A DNA stretch of 64,000 nucleotides from Mesorhizobium kowhaii (GCF_003253745.1 NZ_MZXV01000048.1:1-64000); one strand, 5' to 3'; positions 11,144-20,639 are shown, numbered from the stretch's first letter. Numbers and translations are program-made. Notes: generated by a model not told the origin, from the sequence alone.

Positions 11144-11478
11144 GAAGTCCTCCCGTTTGAAAAATTGCCTTGATCGACCAAGGCCTCTGTCTGCATCCGA
11201 ATTCGTCAGCCTGCGCGGGCCGCGGATCGTTTCGGGCTAAAAGCCGTTTGCCGGCTTCCCCTCGACGGATCGTTGCTCCCCAAGCCGTCCTCCACTCGTC
11301 CAGGCTTCGACTCCCTGCGAAACCTTATCGATCCGAGCCATGAACAGCTAAGCCAACTGGTATGATGAGTCAATCACAAATTCAGATGATATGTACCTGA
11401 TGAGCGGCAAAAGCGGAGCGTCGGCAATGGTGCGCCGACGCATCGAAGCGCTCCGGGCCAGCGCCGTGTTGGCCTCTT
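11144..11478. promoter_or_regulatory. upstream region of the first sugar-transport operon
   Basis: A 335-base gap with no credible gene. It carries a candidate operator TGGTATGATGAGT at 11358-11370 and a second partial sequence ATGTACCTGATGAG near 11391-11404. The promoter for the operon starting at 11143 should lie here. Confidence 0.5.
11358..11370 (+). promoter_or_regulatory. candidate GntR operator TGGTATGATGAGT, copy 2
   Basis: Differs from the copy at 3134 by one base. It lies 215 bases upstream of the binding-protein gene, which is transcribed leftwards. Confidence 0.4.
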
Positions 11479-12306
11479 TCAGGTGATGCGCTGAATGCTG
11501 GCGGCGATCTCTTCCGGCTCGAAGACCCGCTTCCAGTCGTCGCGCATCAGCACCGGCTTGCCGAACTCGATGGCCTTGTTGCAGGCGTCGGAGAATACGC
11601 CCTTGGTCTCGCCGAAGATGACGGCACCGAGCACATTCATATGGCCGAGCAGGAAGTCGAGCGCCGCTTGCTGGTCGACGCCGCGCGCGACGACTTCGTC
11701 GACTGCCTCTTTCATCACGACCAGCAGCGAGGCGCACACCGTTTCAGAAAGGCCGGGCTCGAGCAGCGCCATCTGCTCGACTGTCACGCGATGCGAACGC
11801 ATCACCGGCGCCCAGATGATTTTTGCGATCGCCTCGCCCTTGGCGTAGTCCTCTTCCGGTCCCTGCATCAGCGCGCTGACCATATGCTGCTTGGCCTTGA
11901 CGCCGCCGAAATAGTCCTTCTTGGCCGCCATGTCGGTCTCGTCGTTGAAGATCGGCGGATGGCAGGGATGGGTGACGAAATAGGTCAGGTCCGGCCGCTT
12001 CGGCAGATGGCCGGCGAACGGGGCGGCGGCGTCGAGCACCACCACCATCGTGCCCGGGGCAAGCTTGCTCTCGATGCTGGTCGCCACCTTGCCGATATGC
12101 GTGTCCGGAACGGCCAGGATCACCACATCGGCACCCTTGAGCGCCTCGTCGGCGCTGACCGCGTCAAAGCCCAGGCCCGATTTCAGCCGCTCGCGGCCGG
12201 CCTCGCTGACCTCGACATGACGTATCGTGTAGGGCGATCCACGAAAATTGGTCGACAGGCGGTAGCCCATTTTGCCGCCGGCTCCGAACAGCGCAATCGT
12301 CGTCAT
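11479..12306 (-). CDS. apnO: probable D-apionate oxidoisomerase
   Basis: 275 aa. The N-terminal Rossmann fold has ALFGAGGKMGYRLSTN, followed by DVVILAVPDTHIG, as in the phosphogluconate-dehydrogenase/NAD-binding-11 family. The C-terminal part holds THPCHPPIFNDE and KDYFGGVKAKQHMVSALMQG, which I recognise from ApnO proteins that oxidise and rearrange D-apionate to 3-oxo-isoapionate. It is a single-gene unit with its own candidate operator 56 bases upstream and GGGAGT as a possible ribosome site. With apsD-, apnL-, oiaK- and oiaX-like genes nearby it completes the pathway. Confidence 0.75.
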   Translation of the reverse strand: MTTIALFGAGGKMGYRLSTNFRGSPYTIRHVEVSEAGRERLKSGLGFDAVSADEALKGADVVILAVPDTHIGKVATSIESKLAPGTMVVVLDAAAPFAGHLPKRPDLTYFVTHPCHPPIFNDETDMAAKKDYFGGVKAKQHMVSALMQGPEEDYAKGEAIAKIIWAPVMRSHRVTVEQMALLEPGLSETVCASLLVVMKEAVDEVVARGVDQQAALDFLLGHMNVLGAVIFGETKGVFSDACNKAIEFGKPVLMRDDWKRVFEPEEIAASIQRIT

Positions 12307-12361
12307 GTATCCGTTACTCCCGATTTCAAACGATGGCCGCGCCGATCGTCATGTTATCAAC

Positions 12362-12380
12362 TGGTATAATCACTCTACCA
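12362..12380 (+). promoter_or_regulatory. candidate GntR operator, palindromic copy 3
   Basis: TGGTATAAT followed by CACTCTACCA. The outer arms TGGTA and TACCA form an inverted repeat with a 9-base spacer. It lies just upstream of the apnO start at 12306. Here TATAAT points away from apnO, so the element acts better as an operator than as a -10 box. Confidence 0.5.
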
Positions 12381-12418
12381 TATCTCGGCAGTTTGAACAG
12401 AGCCTTGCTGACGTTGTC

Positions 12419-13444
12419 TCATGCCGGCCGGTCTCCCGCCGGCACTGCGACGTCGCTGCCGCCGCTTGTCGGCTCGACCGGCGCTCGCCGCGTCATCGCC
12501 TGTCGTCCGGCAAGCGCGAGCACGAAGATGACGACGATGCCCTGGACGATGTCTTGGGCGCCGGGAGGCAGGCCAACGATCTGCATCGTGGTGACGATCA
12601 GAATCAGCAGGATGCTGGCGAACAGGGTGCCGACAGCGGTTGCCGAGCCTCCGAAGATCAGCGTTCCGCCAAGCACCACCGCGGCGATCGACTGCAACAG
12701 GTAGGGCTGGCCCATTTCGAGGAAGGCGCCGCCGATATAGGCGCCGAGCAGCAGCCCGTTGAGCGATGCCAGCACCGACGAGATGATAAACGCCGATGCG
12801 ATCACCGGGCCGGTCTTGATGGCGGCGAGCCGCGCAGCAGTGCGGTTCTGACCGACCGCCGACAGCAACTGGCCGAACACCGTGTAGCGCAGCACGAAGG
12901 AGGTCGCCGCCACGCCGAGGATGGCGATGACGGCCATGATAGGCACGCCGGAAATGCGGCCCGATGCCAGATATTTCAGCGCCGGGCTGACGGTGAAGCC
13001 CGAGATCGCCCGATTCGACAGCAGCGTCGCGGTGGCCAGCACATAGCCGGTCGCCAGCGTGGCGATGATGGCCGGGATACCGAGCCCGACGACAAGCAGC
13101 GAATTGAGCGCGCCGACGGCAAGGCCGAGCAGGATCGCGGCGGCAACTCCGATGGCGAGGTTGGCATCCTGGCCCTTGATGCTGAGTAGCGCGACGAAGG
13201 CACTGAGCGTGATCACCGATGCAACGGAGAGATCGATGTTGCCGCGCCCGGTCGTCACCACGAACATCTGGCCGATGCCGACGATCGTCAGGAAGGACGC
13301 CGACAAGACAATGCCTGACAGGCTGGAAAGGCTGAAACGGTTGGTGACGATCGACAGCACCAGCCATAACAGCAGCACCCCGATCGCCGCCCAGATCCAG
13401 CGGTTCCTCTGCGCCCAGAGGCTGAAGGCGGCCACGGCGTTCAT
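12419..13444 (-). CDS. sugar ABC transporter permease (CUT2), second importer
   Basis: 341 aa with about nine membrane segments. It has the CUT2 permease motifs FVVTTGRGNIDLSVASVITL and AAVVLGGTLIFGGSATAVG. Its start overlaps the stop of the ATPase-permease fusion by 4 bases, so the two are translationally coupled. Because the fusion already carries one permease domain, this importer can assemble a heterodimeric membrane channel. The substrate is unknown; location between apnO and a second binding protein suggests an apiose-, apionate- or apioside-derived sugar. Confidence 0.88.
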   Translation of the reverse strand: MNAVAAFSLWAQRNRWIWAAIGVLLLWLVLSIVTNRFSLSSLSGIVLSASFLTIVGIGQMFVVTTGRGNIDLSVASVITLSAFVALLSIKGQDANLAIGVAAAILLGLAVGALNSLLVVGLGIPAIIATLATGYVLATATLLSNRAISGFTVSPALKYLASGRISGVPIMAVIAILGVAATSFVLRYTVFGQLLSAVGQNRTAARLAAIKTGPVIASAFIISSVLASLNGLLLGAYIGGAFLEMGQPYLLQSIAAVVLGGTLIFGGSATAVGTLFASILLILIVTTMQIVGLPPGAQDIVQGIVVIFVLALAGRQAMTRRAPVEPTSGGSDVAVPAGDRPA

Positions 13445-15924
13445 TGCTCGCTCCTGCGGTCGGCGGTCAGGCTGCGCAGCGTCAGCAGTGCGATCAGGAT
13501 CAGGCCTTGTGTCGCGGCGTTGAAATCGCTGCTGACGCTGAGCGTGCCGAGCAGCGCGCCGATCAGGGACAGCGTCACCGCGCCGGCGATGGCGCCGACC
13601 GGCGAGATGACGCCACCGAGCAGCGAGCAGCCGCCCATCACCACCGCGGCGACGCTGAGCAACGTGAACGAGTTACCGGAATTGATGTCGCTCGCTGTGT
13701 TGATCGCCGTCAGCGACAGGCCGGCGGCGGCCGCAAACAGCCCGGCGATGAGATAGCGCACCAGCGCATAGCGCGTCGGCGACCATCCCGAGCGGATCAT
13801 GGCGACGGGGTTGTTGCCGAAGCCGCGCAGCACCACGCCGAGCGGCAACCGGTCGATGACGAAGACGATCAGCGCGACCGCCGCGATGAGGATGACCGAG
13901 GTCGGCACCATGCCGAGCGACCAGTTGAATAGCGCCGACAGCCATTCCGGGCTGGCGCCGCCGGGCGTCGGCTGCAGCGCATAACCCAGCCCGACCCAGA
14001 TAAAGGAGGCGCCGAGCGTCACGACAATGGCCGGGATCTTGCGCGCCTGGATCACGCCGCCAAGCCCGGCATAGGCGGCGAGCGCCGCCACCAGCGCCAG
14101 CGCGCCGAGCCATGGCTGATCGTAGAGCAGCGTGGCGCTGAGCACGCTGACCAGGCTGGCAAAGGCGCCGACGCCGAGGTCGATCTCGCTGCCGCCAACG
14201 ATGAACATCTGCGCCGCCGTCACCAGCACCAGCGACAGCGCCGGCATCAGCAGCAGGTCGAGGCCGAAGATCGAGGCGACCGCCGGATTGGCCGAGATCA
14301 TGACGGCCAGCACGGCGGCAAGGCCGATGAACGGCGCCGCGTTCACCAGCTTGCGGCCAAGCCCGGCCGTGGCGGCATCCTTGTGCCCGGCGCCGGCATG
14401 GCCGTCCGCCGGCAGCGTGAAAGAGGCTCCGACAACAGCCGATTCCGTGATCGCTTCGCCCGAGAGTTCCCGGACGATACGCCCACCTGCAAAGACCAGA
14501 ACGCGATCGCAAGCCAGCAGTTCGGCGTCCTCGGTCGTATGCCAGACCAGTGCGCGGCCGCTGCGCGCAATCTCGTCGCACAGCCGATAGAAATCTTGCT
14601 TGGTGGCGATGTCGACGCCGCGCGTCGGGTCGTCGAGCAGTATGATCGGGGTGCCGGCGACCAGCGCCCGGGCGACCAGCGCCTTCTGCTGATTGCCGCC
14701 GCTGAGCTCGGTGATATTGGAACCGAAGCGCCTGTCGTCCAGCCGCAACCTGCTGGCGGCGCCGGCGGCCGTGTCGCGGTTGGCGCGATCGGAAACCAGG
14801 CTGAGCGCCGGGCGGCGGGCCAGCGCGCCGATGCTGATGTTCGCGAGCACGCTCCAGAGCGGGAACACGCCTTCCTTCTGCCGGTCGCCGGCTATGAAGC
14901 CTGCCTGCGCATGTCTTGTGACCGCAGCGTTTTGCTTGCGGTCGGGGCTGAAGATCGCATGCAGCAGCTCCTTCTGGCCACTGCCTTCGAGGCCGGCCAG
15001 CCCGACGATTTCGCCGCGCACGATGTCGATGTCGCGGCCGAGCTCCGCCGTCAGCGGGCCGGAGAGCCGCACCAGCACGTCCTGGGCGGAAGCGGCGGAG
15101 ACGGTGTGCTGATGCACCGGATTGGCATCGCCGCCCATCAACTGCACCAGCCTGCCGATCGAAGCGTCCGCGACATGGCCCTGCCATGCGGTGCGTCCGT
15201 TGCGCAGCACCACGATCTCGGTGGCGATGTCGATGATCTCCTGCAGCTTGTGGCTGATGAAGATGAAGGCGAGCCCGGCCTTCGCTCGTTGGCGGATGAA
15301 GGCGCGCAACTGTTTCGAGCGGTCGAGATCGAGTGATGATGTCGGCTCGTCGAGCACGATCAGCTTGACGCCGGGTGTCGCGGCGGCGCGGGCGATCTCG
15401 ACCATCTGCCGTTCGGCGATGGAGAGGTGGCCGACCTCGGCGTCGGCATCGATGCCGTTGTTGGGAAAGACAGCGTCGAGCGCCTCGCGGGCTCGGGCCC
15501 GGTAGAGCGCCCGCCAGCCGGGCCGGCTTGCTGCGTCGCCGGGGGTTTCCAGAAAGAAGTTCTCGGCGACCGACAGATTGGCGCAGAGCGACAGCTCCTG
15601 ATGCACCATGCGGATGCCGCGCCGCTGCGCCTCGCCGGTGCCGTAGTCGGCGAACCCGATATCTTCGCCAGCGAAGGAAATCGAGCCGAGCGTCGGCCAC
15701 ATCGCGCCGCACAGGATGCGCATCAGCGTCGATTTTCCAGCGCCATTGCCGCCGACCAGCCCGATCACGCCACCGGTCGCGACGGAGAGGTCGATGCCGG
15801 CATTGGCGAGCGTCGGTCCAAAGCTCTTGGTTATCCCGGTGAGCGAGACGACGCTCTGCCGGATGGGAGCGGCAGGCGCCGTGGACGCGGCGCTGTCCTG
15901 TTCGGCAACAGCAAGCTGGGACAT
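13441..15924 (-). CDS. fused sugar ABC transporter: two ATPase domains plus a permease domain
   Basis: 827 aa, far longer than the usual ~500 aa CUT2 ATPase. Residues ~25-500 are two ABC domains, with Walker A GGNGAGKSTLMR in the first and signature LSGGNQQKALVARAL in the second. Residues ~515-827 are a CUT2 permease with MFIVGGSEIDLGVGAF and VMGGCSLLGGVISPVG. I chose ATG 15924 because GGAGG sits 4 bases upstream; the frame to 15960 has no such site. It lies between its binding protein and a separate permease. The domain boundary is a short Gly/Ala-rich linker, and no frameshift is visible. Confidence 0.88.
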   Translation of the reverse strand: MSQLAVAEQDSAASTAPAAPIRQSVVSLTGITKSFGPTLANAGIDLSVATGGVIGLVGGNGAGKSTLMRILCGAMWPTLGSISFAGEDIGFADYGTGEAQRRGIRMVHQELSLCANLSVAENFFLETPGDAASRPGWRALYRARAREALDAVFPNNGIDADAEVGHLSIAERQMVEIARAAATPGVKLIVLDEPTSSLDLDRSKQLRAFIRQRAKAGLAFIFISHKLQEIIDIATEIVVLRNGRTAWQGHVADASIGRLVQLMGGDANPVHQHTVSAASAQDVLVRLSGPLTAELGRDIDIVRGEIVGLAGLEGSGQKELLHAIFSPDRKQNAAVTRHAQAGFIAGDRQKEGVFPLWSVLANISIGALARRPALSLVSDRANRDTAAGAASRLRLDDRRFGSNITELSGGNQQKALVARALVAGTPIILLDDPTRGVDIATKQDFYRLCDEIARSGRALVWHTTEDAELLACDRVLVFAGGRIVRELSGEAITESAVVGASFTLPADGHAGAGHKDAATAGLGRKLVNAAPFIGLAAVLAVMISANPAVASIFGLDLLLMPALSLVLVTAAQMFIVGGSEIDLGVGAFASLVSVLSATLLYDQPWLGALALVAALAAYAGLGGVIQARKIPAIVVTLGASFIWVGLGYALQPTPGGASPEWLSALFNWSLGMVPTSVILIAAVALIVFVIDRLPLGVVLRGFGNNPVAMIRSGWSPTRYALVRYLIAGLFAAAAGLSLTAINTASDINSGNSFTLLSVAAVVMGGCSLLGGVISPVGAIAGAVTLSLIGALLGTLSVSSDFNAATQGLILIALLTLRSLTADRRSEQ

Positions 15925-15943
15925 TCGTCCTCCATTTCTTCGA

Positions 15944-15973
15944 GATCGGGCGGGCTGCACGCCGCGCCCGATC
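15944..15973 (-). terminator. intercistronic hairpin after the second sugar-binding-protein gene
   Basis: GATCGGGCG pairs with CGCCCGATC around a 12-base loop. It lies between the binding-protein stop (15991) and the ATPase-permease start (15924), the same position as the hairpin at 10153. Confidence 0.55.
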
Positions 15974-15990
15974 GAGGGGGAGCTGTCGTG

Positions 15991-17013
15991 TTACTTGCTC
16001 AGCAGGTTCTGCTTCACCCAGTCCAGCGAATAGCTCGGGCTGATGATCTGGCCGCCCGGCAGCTTCGCATAGTCCTTGAGGTTGCCGGCATCGACCGTCG
16101 CCACCGGCATGATCATCAGCTTGGGCGCCTTGGCGCCCTTCAGCAGCGACAGGCCGAGCCAGAAGGCAGCGCCGCCGATGCCCGGCGTGGTGTTCATCGA
16201 CACCGTCTGGTAGCCGTTCTTGGCATTCTCGTCGGCCCACCATTTGACGAAGTCGGTGCCGCCGCCGCCCTCGATGATCGGCATCTTGCCGGTGTAGTCG
16301 CCGCCATACTGGACGAAGGCCTGCGCGATGCCGACGTCGTCGCTGCCGCCCTGGCCGAGCACGGCATCGACATGCGGCAGCGAGGGCAGCACATTGGCGA
16401 TCGCCGCCTGCGCCACTGAGGCGGTCGCCTGGCCATAGACGGTCGCGACCACCTTGATGTCAGGATACTTCGCCAGAACCGACTGCTGCGCATTGAACAT
16501 GTCATTGTCGGGCGCCGAGCCCTTGACGCCGCGCACCTGCAGGATGTTGCCCTTGCCGCCGAGCATCTTGAAGACGGCCTCGGCCTGGGTGGCCTTGTAG
16601 CCCTTGAAGTCGAAATTGAGCTGGTAGTTGCAAGGCGCCGAGGCCACAGAATCGAAAGAGGTGACGATGATGCCGGCCTTGCAGGCTTTTTCGATGATGC
16701 CGTTGACCGCGGTTTCCGAGGCGGCGTCGACAGCAAGCACGTCGACCTTTTTGAGGATCAACTCGGCGATCTGGCTGTTCTGCTGCGCGACGGAGCCGTC
16801 GCCGTTCATGACGATGTAGTCGGCGATCTGCCCGGCGGCCTTGGCTTCCTTGGCAGAGGCTTCGAACGCTTCCACCATCTGGTGCCGCCAGGTGTTGCCG
16901 TAATAGGCGTTGGCGAGTGCGATGACCGGCACGTCCGAGGACGCCATTGCCGGCATCGCAGTAACGCTAGCGAGCGCGGCGCTGGCAAGCGCCGCCATGA
17001 TTGCAAATCTCAT
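15991..17013 (-). CDS. periplasmic sugar-binding protein (CUT2), second importer
   Basis: 340 aa. I chose ATG 17013 because GGGAGG precedes it by 7 bases and a clean signal peptide follows (MRFAIMAALASAALASVTAM, cut after AMA). The mature protein starts VIALANAYYGNTWRHQMVEAF and holds LILKKVDVLAVDAASETAV and VLGQGGSDDVGIAQAF, typical of sugar-binding peripla_BP_4 proteins. It is the first gene of the operon with the fused ATPase-permease and the permease. Upstream is a candidate GntR operator. Confidence 0.87.
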   Translation of the reverse strand: MRFAIMAALASAALASVTAMPAMASSDVPVIALANAYYGNTWRHQMVEAFEASAKEAKAAGQIADYIVMNGDGSVAQQNSQIAELILKKVDVLAVDAASETAVNGIIEKACKAGIIVTSFDSVASAPCNYQLNFDFKGYKATQAEAVFKMLGGKGNILQVRGVKGSAPDNDMFNAQQSVLAKYPDIKVVATVYGQATASVAQAAIANVLPSLPHVDAVLGQGGSDDVGIAQAFVQYGGDYTGKMPIIEGGGGTDFVKWWADENAKNGYQTVSMNTTPGIGGAAFWLGLSLLKGAKAPKLMIMPVATVDAGNLKDYAKLPGGQIISPSYSLDWVKQNLLSK

Positions 17014-17542
17014 AGTATTTCCTCCCAAAAACACGATCGGCTTGGCCGCCACACGAGCACGGCGTTCCTGATGACGATGACGCCATGTCAGGTACACATT
17101 ATACAGCATACCAAATAGGCAAGCGCCCGCTATGGCATGGTGAGCCGGGATGCCGGAGCGCCGCTTGTCGTCTACAACCGCCCGAGACGACCATCGTTGC
17201 CCGGTTCCTTGGCGCGTGCCCACCTGATCGAGGCAGACTACGAATTGGCATCGTCCGAGATGGTCCTGAGGATCGGCGATGGCCTTCGACTTGCCTGCGC
17301 GGCCGTGGGCTCGGTAGCAAGGCAAGGCCTTGCACGAGGCATCGTCGCGCATTGATCGTCCTCTGGGTTTCGATAGGTAAGTCATGATGCGACTCGGCCC
17401 CAATCACCGACATTGGGCGGGGAGCCAAGCAGATGACGCGACTTCGGGGTGGCGGCGACCAGCACTGAAGGGATAGCCGAAGATCACGCCCGGCGCTCAG
17501 AAAGCTACGCTGACATGCCTGCAGCTGAAAAATATCGGCAAA
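17014..17542. promoter_or_regulatory. 529-base upstream region of the second importer, no gene seen
   Basis: Contains GGGAGG for the binding-protein start and a candidate operator at 17094-17113. The frames in the remainder are short, arginine- or histidine-rich and unlike any protein I know, so I see no gene. Promoters for the leftward importer operon should be here. Confidence 0.5.
17094..17113 (-). promoter_or_regulatory. candidate GntR operator, copy 4
   Basis: The minus strand reads TGGTATGCTGTATAATGTGT, containing GTATAATGTGT (one mismatch to GTATAATGAGT at 3136) next to a second TGGTAT half-site. It lies 81 bases upstream of the binding-protein start. Confidence 0.4.
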
Positions 17543-18532
17543 TCAGTTCGAAGCTGCCGATCTGAACTTGCTGGGCGGTTGGCCATAGGTCTGACGGAAC
17601 AGCCTCGAGAAATGCGAGGCGTTTTCAAACCCGACCTCGATGGCGATCTCGATCATCGGAGCCCTGGTCTGCATCAGGAGGTGCTTCGCCCGCTCCAGAC
17701 GCACCCTTGTATAAACAAGTGCCGGAGAAGACCTTGTTTTTTCCATGAAGAGGCGCTCGAGTTGCCTTCGGGATATTCCAACCAAGGCCGCCAGCTTGGG
17801 AATGGAGATTGTATTCTCAATGTGGTTCTCCATGATGATGAGCGCCGCCTTGAGCCGCGGATCGTGGCTCTCGATGGAAAGCGGTCTGCGCGGCTGGATG
17901 TCCGAAGCCGAGCGCGCCTTCTCGATCTGCAGCACTTCGAGTGCGTTTGTCTCGGCCTCCCTGCTGATATGGCGCCTGACGATAGACGCCGCCATATCCG
18001 CAGCGCTGCTGCCGCCGGCACATGATCCCCTGGTGCGATCAAGATTGAACAGACGGTCCGCCCTGACCGCGTGATCCGGGAAGCGCTCGCGGAACGCCTG
18101 AAAGTGGAGCCAGCTGACGCAAGTCTGATGGTACTTCATCAGGCCGGCCTCGGCCAGGATGAACGTTCCCGTACAGACCCCAATCAACGGGACCTTCGCA
18201 GCGGCGGCTCGCTTGAGGTAGCTAACTGTCTCGCTGTCGACCGGGAATTCACTGTTCAGGAGCCCGCCCACGACGACGATATAGTTGAACTCACCCGGGT
18301 CCACGAAATCCGATGTCGGCGCGACTTGCACTCCGCAACTGGAGGTGATCAGGTTTCGGGTGCTTGCCAGGAGCTGCCAATCGGCCAAAACCCTGCCGGA
18401 TTTGTCGGTCTCGTCGCTCGCCAATCTGAGCGTGTCGACGAACAGTGCGAACGCGGAAAGGGTGAAGGAGCGAGCGAGAACAAAGCCGATTTTCAATCGC
18501 TCGATCTCCGGAACGTCATTGGCTGATTTCAT
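17543..18532 (-). CDS. GlxA family AraC-type transcriptional regulator
   Basis: 329 aa. Residues ~13-190 form a DJ-1/PfpI-like domain with VPLIGVCTGTFILAEAGLM, the class I amidotransferase-like nucleophile elbow containing Cys. Residues ~230-325 are the AraC DNA-binding domain with ISIPKLAALVGISRRQLER and PMIEIAIEVGFENASHFSR. GlxA-type regulators respond to quaternary amines or other small metabolites, but many are uncharacterised. It is transcribed in the same direction as the second importer, 529 bases upstream of its first gene. A role in controlling that importer is possible but unproven. Confidence 0.87.
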   Translation of the reverse strand: MKSANDVPEIERLKIGFVLARSFTLSAFALFVDTLRLASDETDKSGRVLADWQLLASTRNLITSSCGVQVAPTSDFVDPGEFNYIVVVGGLLNSEFPVDSETVSYLKRAAAAKVPLIGVCTGTFILAEAGLMKYHQTCVSWLHFQAFRERFPDHAVRADRLFNLDRTRGSCAGGSSAADMAASIVRRHISREAETNALEVLQIEKARSASDIQPRRPLSIESHDPRLKAALIIMENHIENTISIPKLAALVGISRRQLERLFMEKTRSSPALVYTRVRLERAKHLLMQTRAPMIEIAIEVGFENASHFSRLFRQTYGQPPSKFRSAASN

Positions 18533-18714
18533 GATTGTCTCAACCGGTGCCTATTTGATCGGGAACCGCCGCGCCTTCCGAAACCGTTTTCACACTGGCA
18601 ATGATGCCAGCCGCAGTCGCCCCGCAATAGTCCATGAACGACGTGACCGTCTCAGAACAAGTGCCGTCGCGATCGCCGATCCTAGCCATACGCCTCGCCG
18701 ATCATACCTGGCGC

Positions 18715-19015
18715 CTATTTCGCCTCGGGCAGTTCCACCCCGGGTTCCGTCTCGTCCATCATCTGCTTGACGGCATCGGCCGACCTGCTCATCCTCGTTT
18801 CGTCGGTGGCCAAACCCGCGAAAGCGTTCCAGCAACTTGGCGAACCTCACCAGTTCCTGCTCATCCCACTGCGCCAGTGACTCAGCGAAAATCCGCCATT
18901 TGGTCTGACGCACCGCCGTCACGAGGCGCTCGCCCCTGCAGGCACATTGCAATGTTAACCGTTTGTCAACCATGTCCTTGCCGGCGCATTCGGAAGGTGC
19001 TTGGATGAAGCCGCG
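18715..19015 (-). pseudogene. remnant of a MarR family regulator (C-terminal half, frameshifted)
   Basis: The minus-strand translation from about 19015 gives RGFIQAPSE, then VDKRLTLQ and LVTAVRQ, then SLAQWDEQELVRFAKLLER, which matches the wing and last dimerisation helix of MarR proteins. At 18821-18823 an extra base in TTT shifts the frame. The other frame continues AGLATDETRMSRSADAVK and ends PEAK and a stop at 18715. The N-terminal half and start codon are missing because homology stops at about 19015, just before the next gene. It is a decayed gene, not a working regulator. Confidence 0.7.
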
Positions 19016-19030
19016 GGTGGGGATTTTCCA

Positions 19031-20051
19031 ATGACAGACGCGGTCGCGATCAGCCGTCGTCCCCTTGGCATAGAAGGCAAATTGGCGGTTGCCGGTGCAG
19101 CCTATGCGGCGTTGGCGGCGGCGTTCTCATGGACGGCGTTCGCATCCCTGCTGGGAAAATACGCGGTCACGCAATTCCTGGCTTTGCCGCCGATGCTGAT
19201 AGCCGGACTCCTCATGGCATCGGCAATTGCCCGGCCCCTGGCCCCGATTTCTTTTCTTCAGGAAATCATTCGACAGCGAGGCATCGGTGCCGCCTGGGTA
19301 GTCGGCGTATTTTGCGTCGGGATCGCCGCGTTCTCGACCTTCAAGTATCAAATCCCGGCATGGGTGCCGTTCTTTGCCGACAAGCCCCTGGCCGATTTCG
19401 ATGTTGATCCACTTCGGCCAACCGTGGCGACATCTTCATGCCGTCGTGCCCGGCTGGATTGCGTCAGTACTCGGGCTTTGCTACGGACCGCTGTGGTTCG
19501 CGCAGTGGTTCGGCTTCGTGCTTTTGGCGGCCTTTTTGCCAAACGACAGATTGCGCATTCGCTATCTGTTTTCATTCGCCGCAACGCTGCTTCTGCTCGG
19601 AACCGTCCTGCGTGCGGCAGGCGCTTCGGCTGGCCCAATCTTTTATGACCGGATGTTCGGCGGTGATCGGTTTGCCGACCTAACTGCCGCGCTTGCGTCG
19701 ATACCGTCGGGAGCAATGACGCTCGGCACATCCGACTATCTCTATGCGTCATACACCGACAATAGCGCGGTGTTCGGCGTGGGAATTTCAGCGATGCCGA
19801 GCATCCACGTCGCCATGGCCTTTCTCAATGCCCTGTTCCTCTCCAGCCTAAATCGCCGGCTGGGCATTGTCGGATGGACATACGCTGCCTCAATCCTGTT
19901 CGGATCTGTCTATTTCGGCTGGCACTACGCGTTGGACGGCTATGTCTCAATCGTAGGCGTTTTGTTGATTTGGCGGTGGGCGAGCCATCTCGCTCATTCC
20001 GACGACGCCGATCAGCGAGCTTTTGCTGCCAGTGGCGGCGAGAGGCGTTAA
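19031..20051 (+). pseudogene. PAP2 superfamily membrane phosphatase gene with a frameshift
   Basis: The first frame (ATG 19031, preceded by GGTGGGGA) encodes an N-terminal membrane region and runs out as FADKPLADFDV near 19405. The next frame picks up immediately as IHFGQPWRHLHAVVPGW and continues to 20051. It includes the PAP2 motifs MPSIHVA and FGWHYALDGY, whose two His and Asp form the phosphatase site. Joined, they give about 340 aa with several membrane segments, like inositolphosphotransferase/Aur1-type PAP2 proteins. A one-base slip around 19402-19410 breaks the gene, unless it is a sequencing error. Substrate unknown, perhaps a lipid phosphate. Confidence 0.65.
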
Positions 20052-20102
20052 GCCTTGCGCAATCTTCGCAGTCTATCCTGACTGGTAGATTGTCGAGGGA
20101 AC

Positions 20103-20639
20103 ATGAAACGCAAGCCGCTTCTGCTTTTTGCCTTCCCGTTTCTCATTCTTGCGATCCTGGCAGGGGAGCGCACGGCAGCCTTCCTGCTGGGAGCCTATCC
20201 AGCCAGCCCTACCGCATGGTGGGTATGGCTTGAACTGCGCCCCTTGTCGACGATGTTTTGGCAGCAGGTCAATGCCTATCTGGGTGGCTCGATGGCTGTC
20301 GACGCCGCCATCCTTGCCGCGGCATCGATCGTCTGCTGGATAGCGAGCCAGACCCGAAGGTCGGCTTTCTTCTTCCTCACCAACCACGTCGCCCTGCTTT
20401 TCGCCGGGCTGATGATCGCGGTCGGCAGCCACTCGGAAACGGCGAGCACGATCGCTGCGTTCACGTCGCCCCGCGGTCTTCCGTTCTCGCTGACGATGGA
20501 TTTCACCTTGAAGAACAGCCTGGTGCTGCTTCTTGGCACCGCAGCCTGTGTCTACTGCCACATCGCCTTCCTCGCCGAAGCGCGGGCGCGGTCCAAAGCC
20601 CGGACCAACCGCATCCTGGCCCAGCAGCGCGATCTCTAA
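20103..20639 (+). CDS. hypothetical integral membrane protein
   Basis: 178 aa with four likely membrane segments (residues ~5-25, ~63-82, ~92-112 and ~140-160). The C-terminal tail is basic (RARSKARTNRILAQQ) and should face the cytoplasm by the positive-inside rule. It follows the broken PAP2 gene by 52 bases on the same strand and may have shared its transcript. I recognise no family or catalytic motif. Confidence 0.65.
   Translation: MKRKPLLLFAFPFLILAILAGERTAAFLLGAYPASPTAWWVWLELRPLSTMFWQQVNAYLGGSMAVDAAILAAASIVCWIASQTRRSAFFFLTNHVALLFAGLMIAVGSHSETASTIAAFTSPRGLPFSLTMDFTLKNSLVLLLGTAACVYCHIAFLAEARARSKARTNRILAQQRDL

Noticed and set aside
11348..11737. Open frame overlapping the 3' end of apnO
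   Set aside because: Composition is Arg-rich and most of it lies inside apnO in another frame; there is no ribosome site or family resemblance.
13673..16243. 856-codon open frame on the same strand as the ATPase-permease fusion
   Set aside because: It is Arg/Ala-rich shadow sequence in another frame of a gene with clear ABC and permease motifs, and has no motif of its own.
17014..17403. N-terminal extension of the second sugar-binding protein
   Set aside because: The extension lacks family similarity and would bury the signal peptide; ATG 17013 has GGGAGG at the correct distance.
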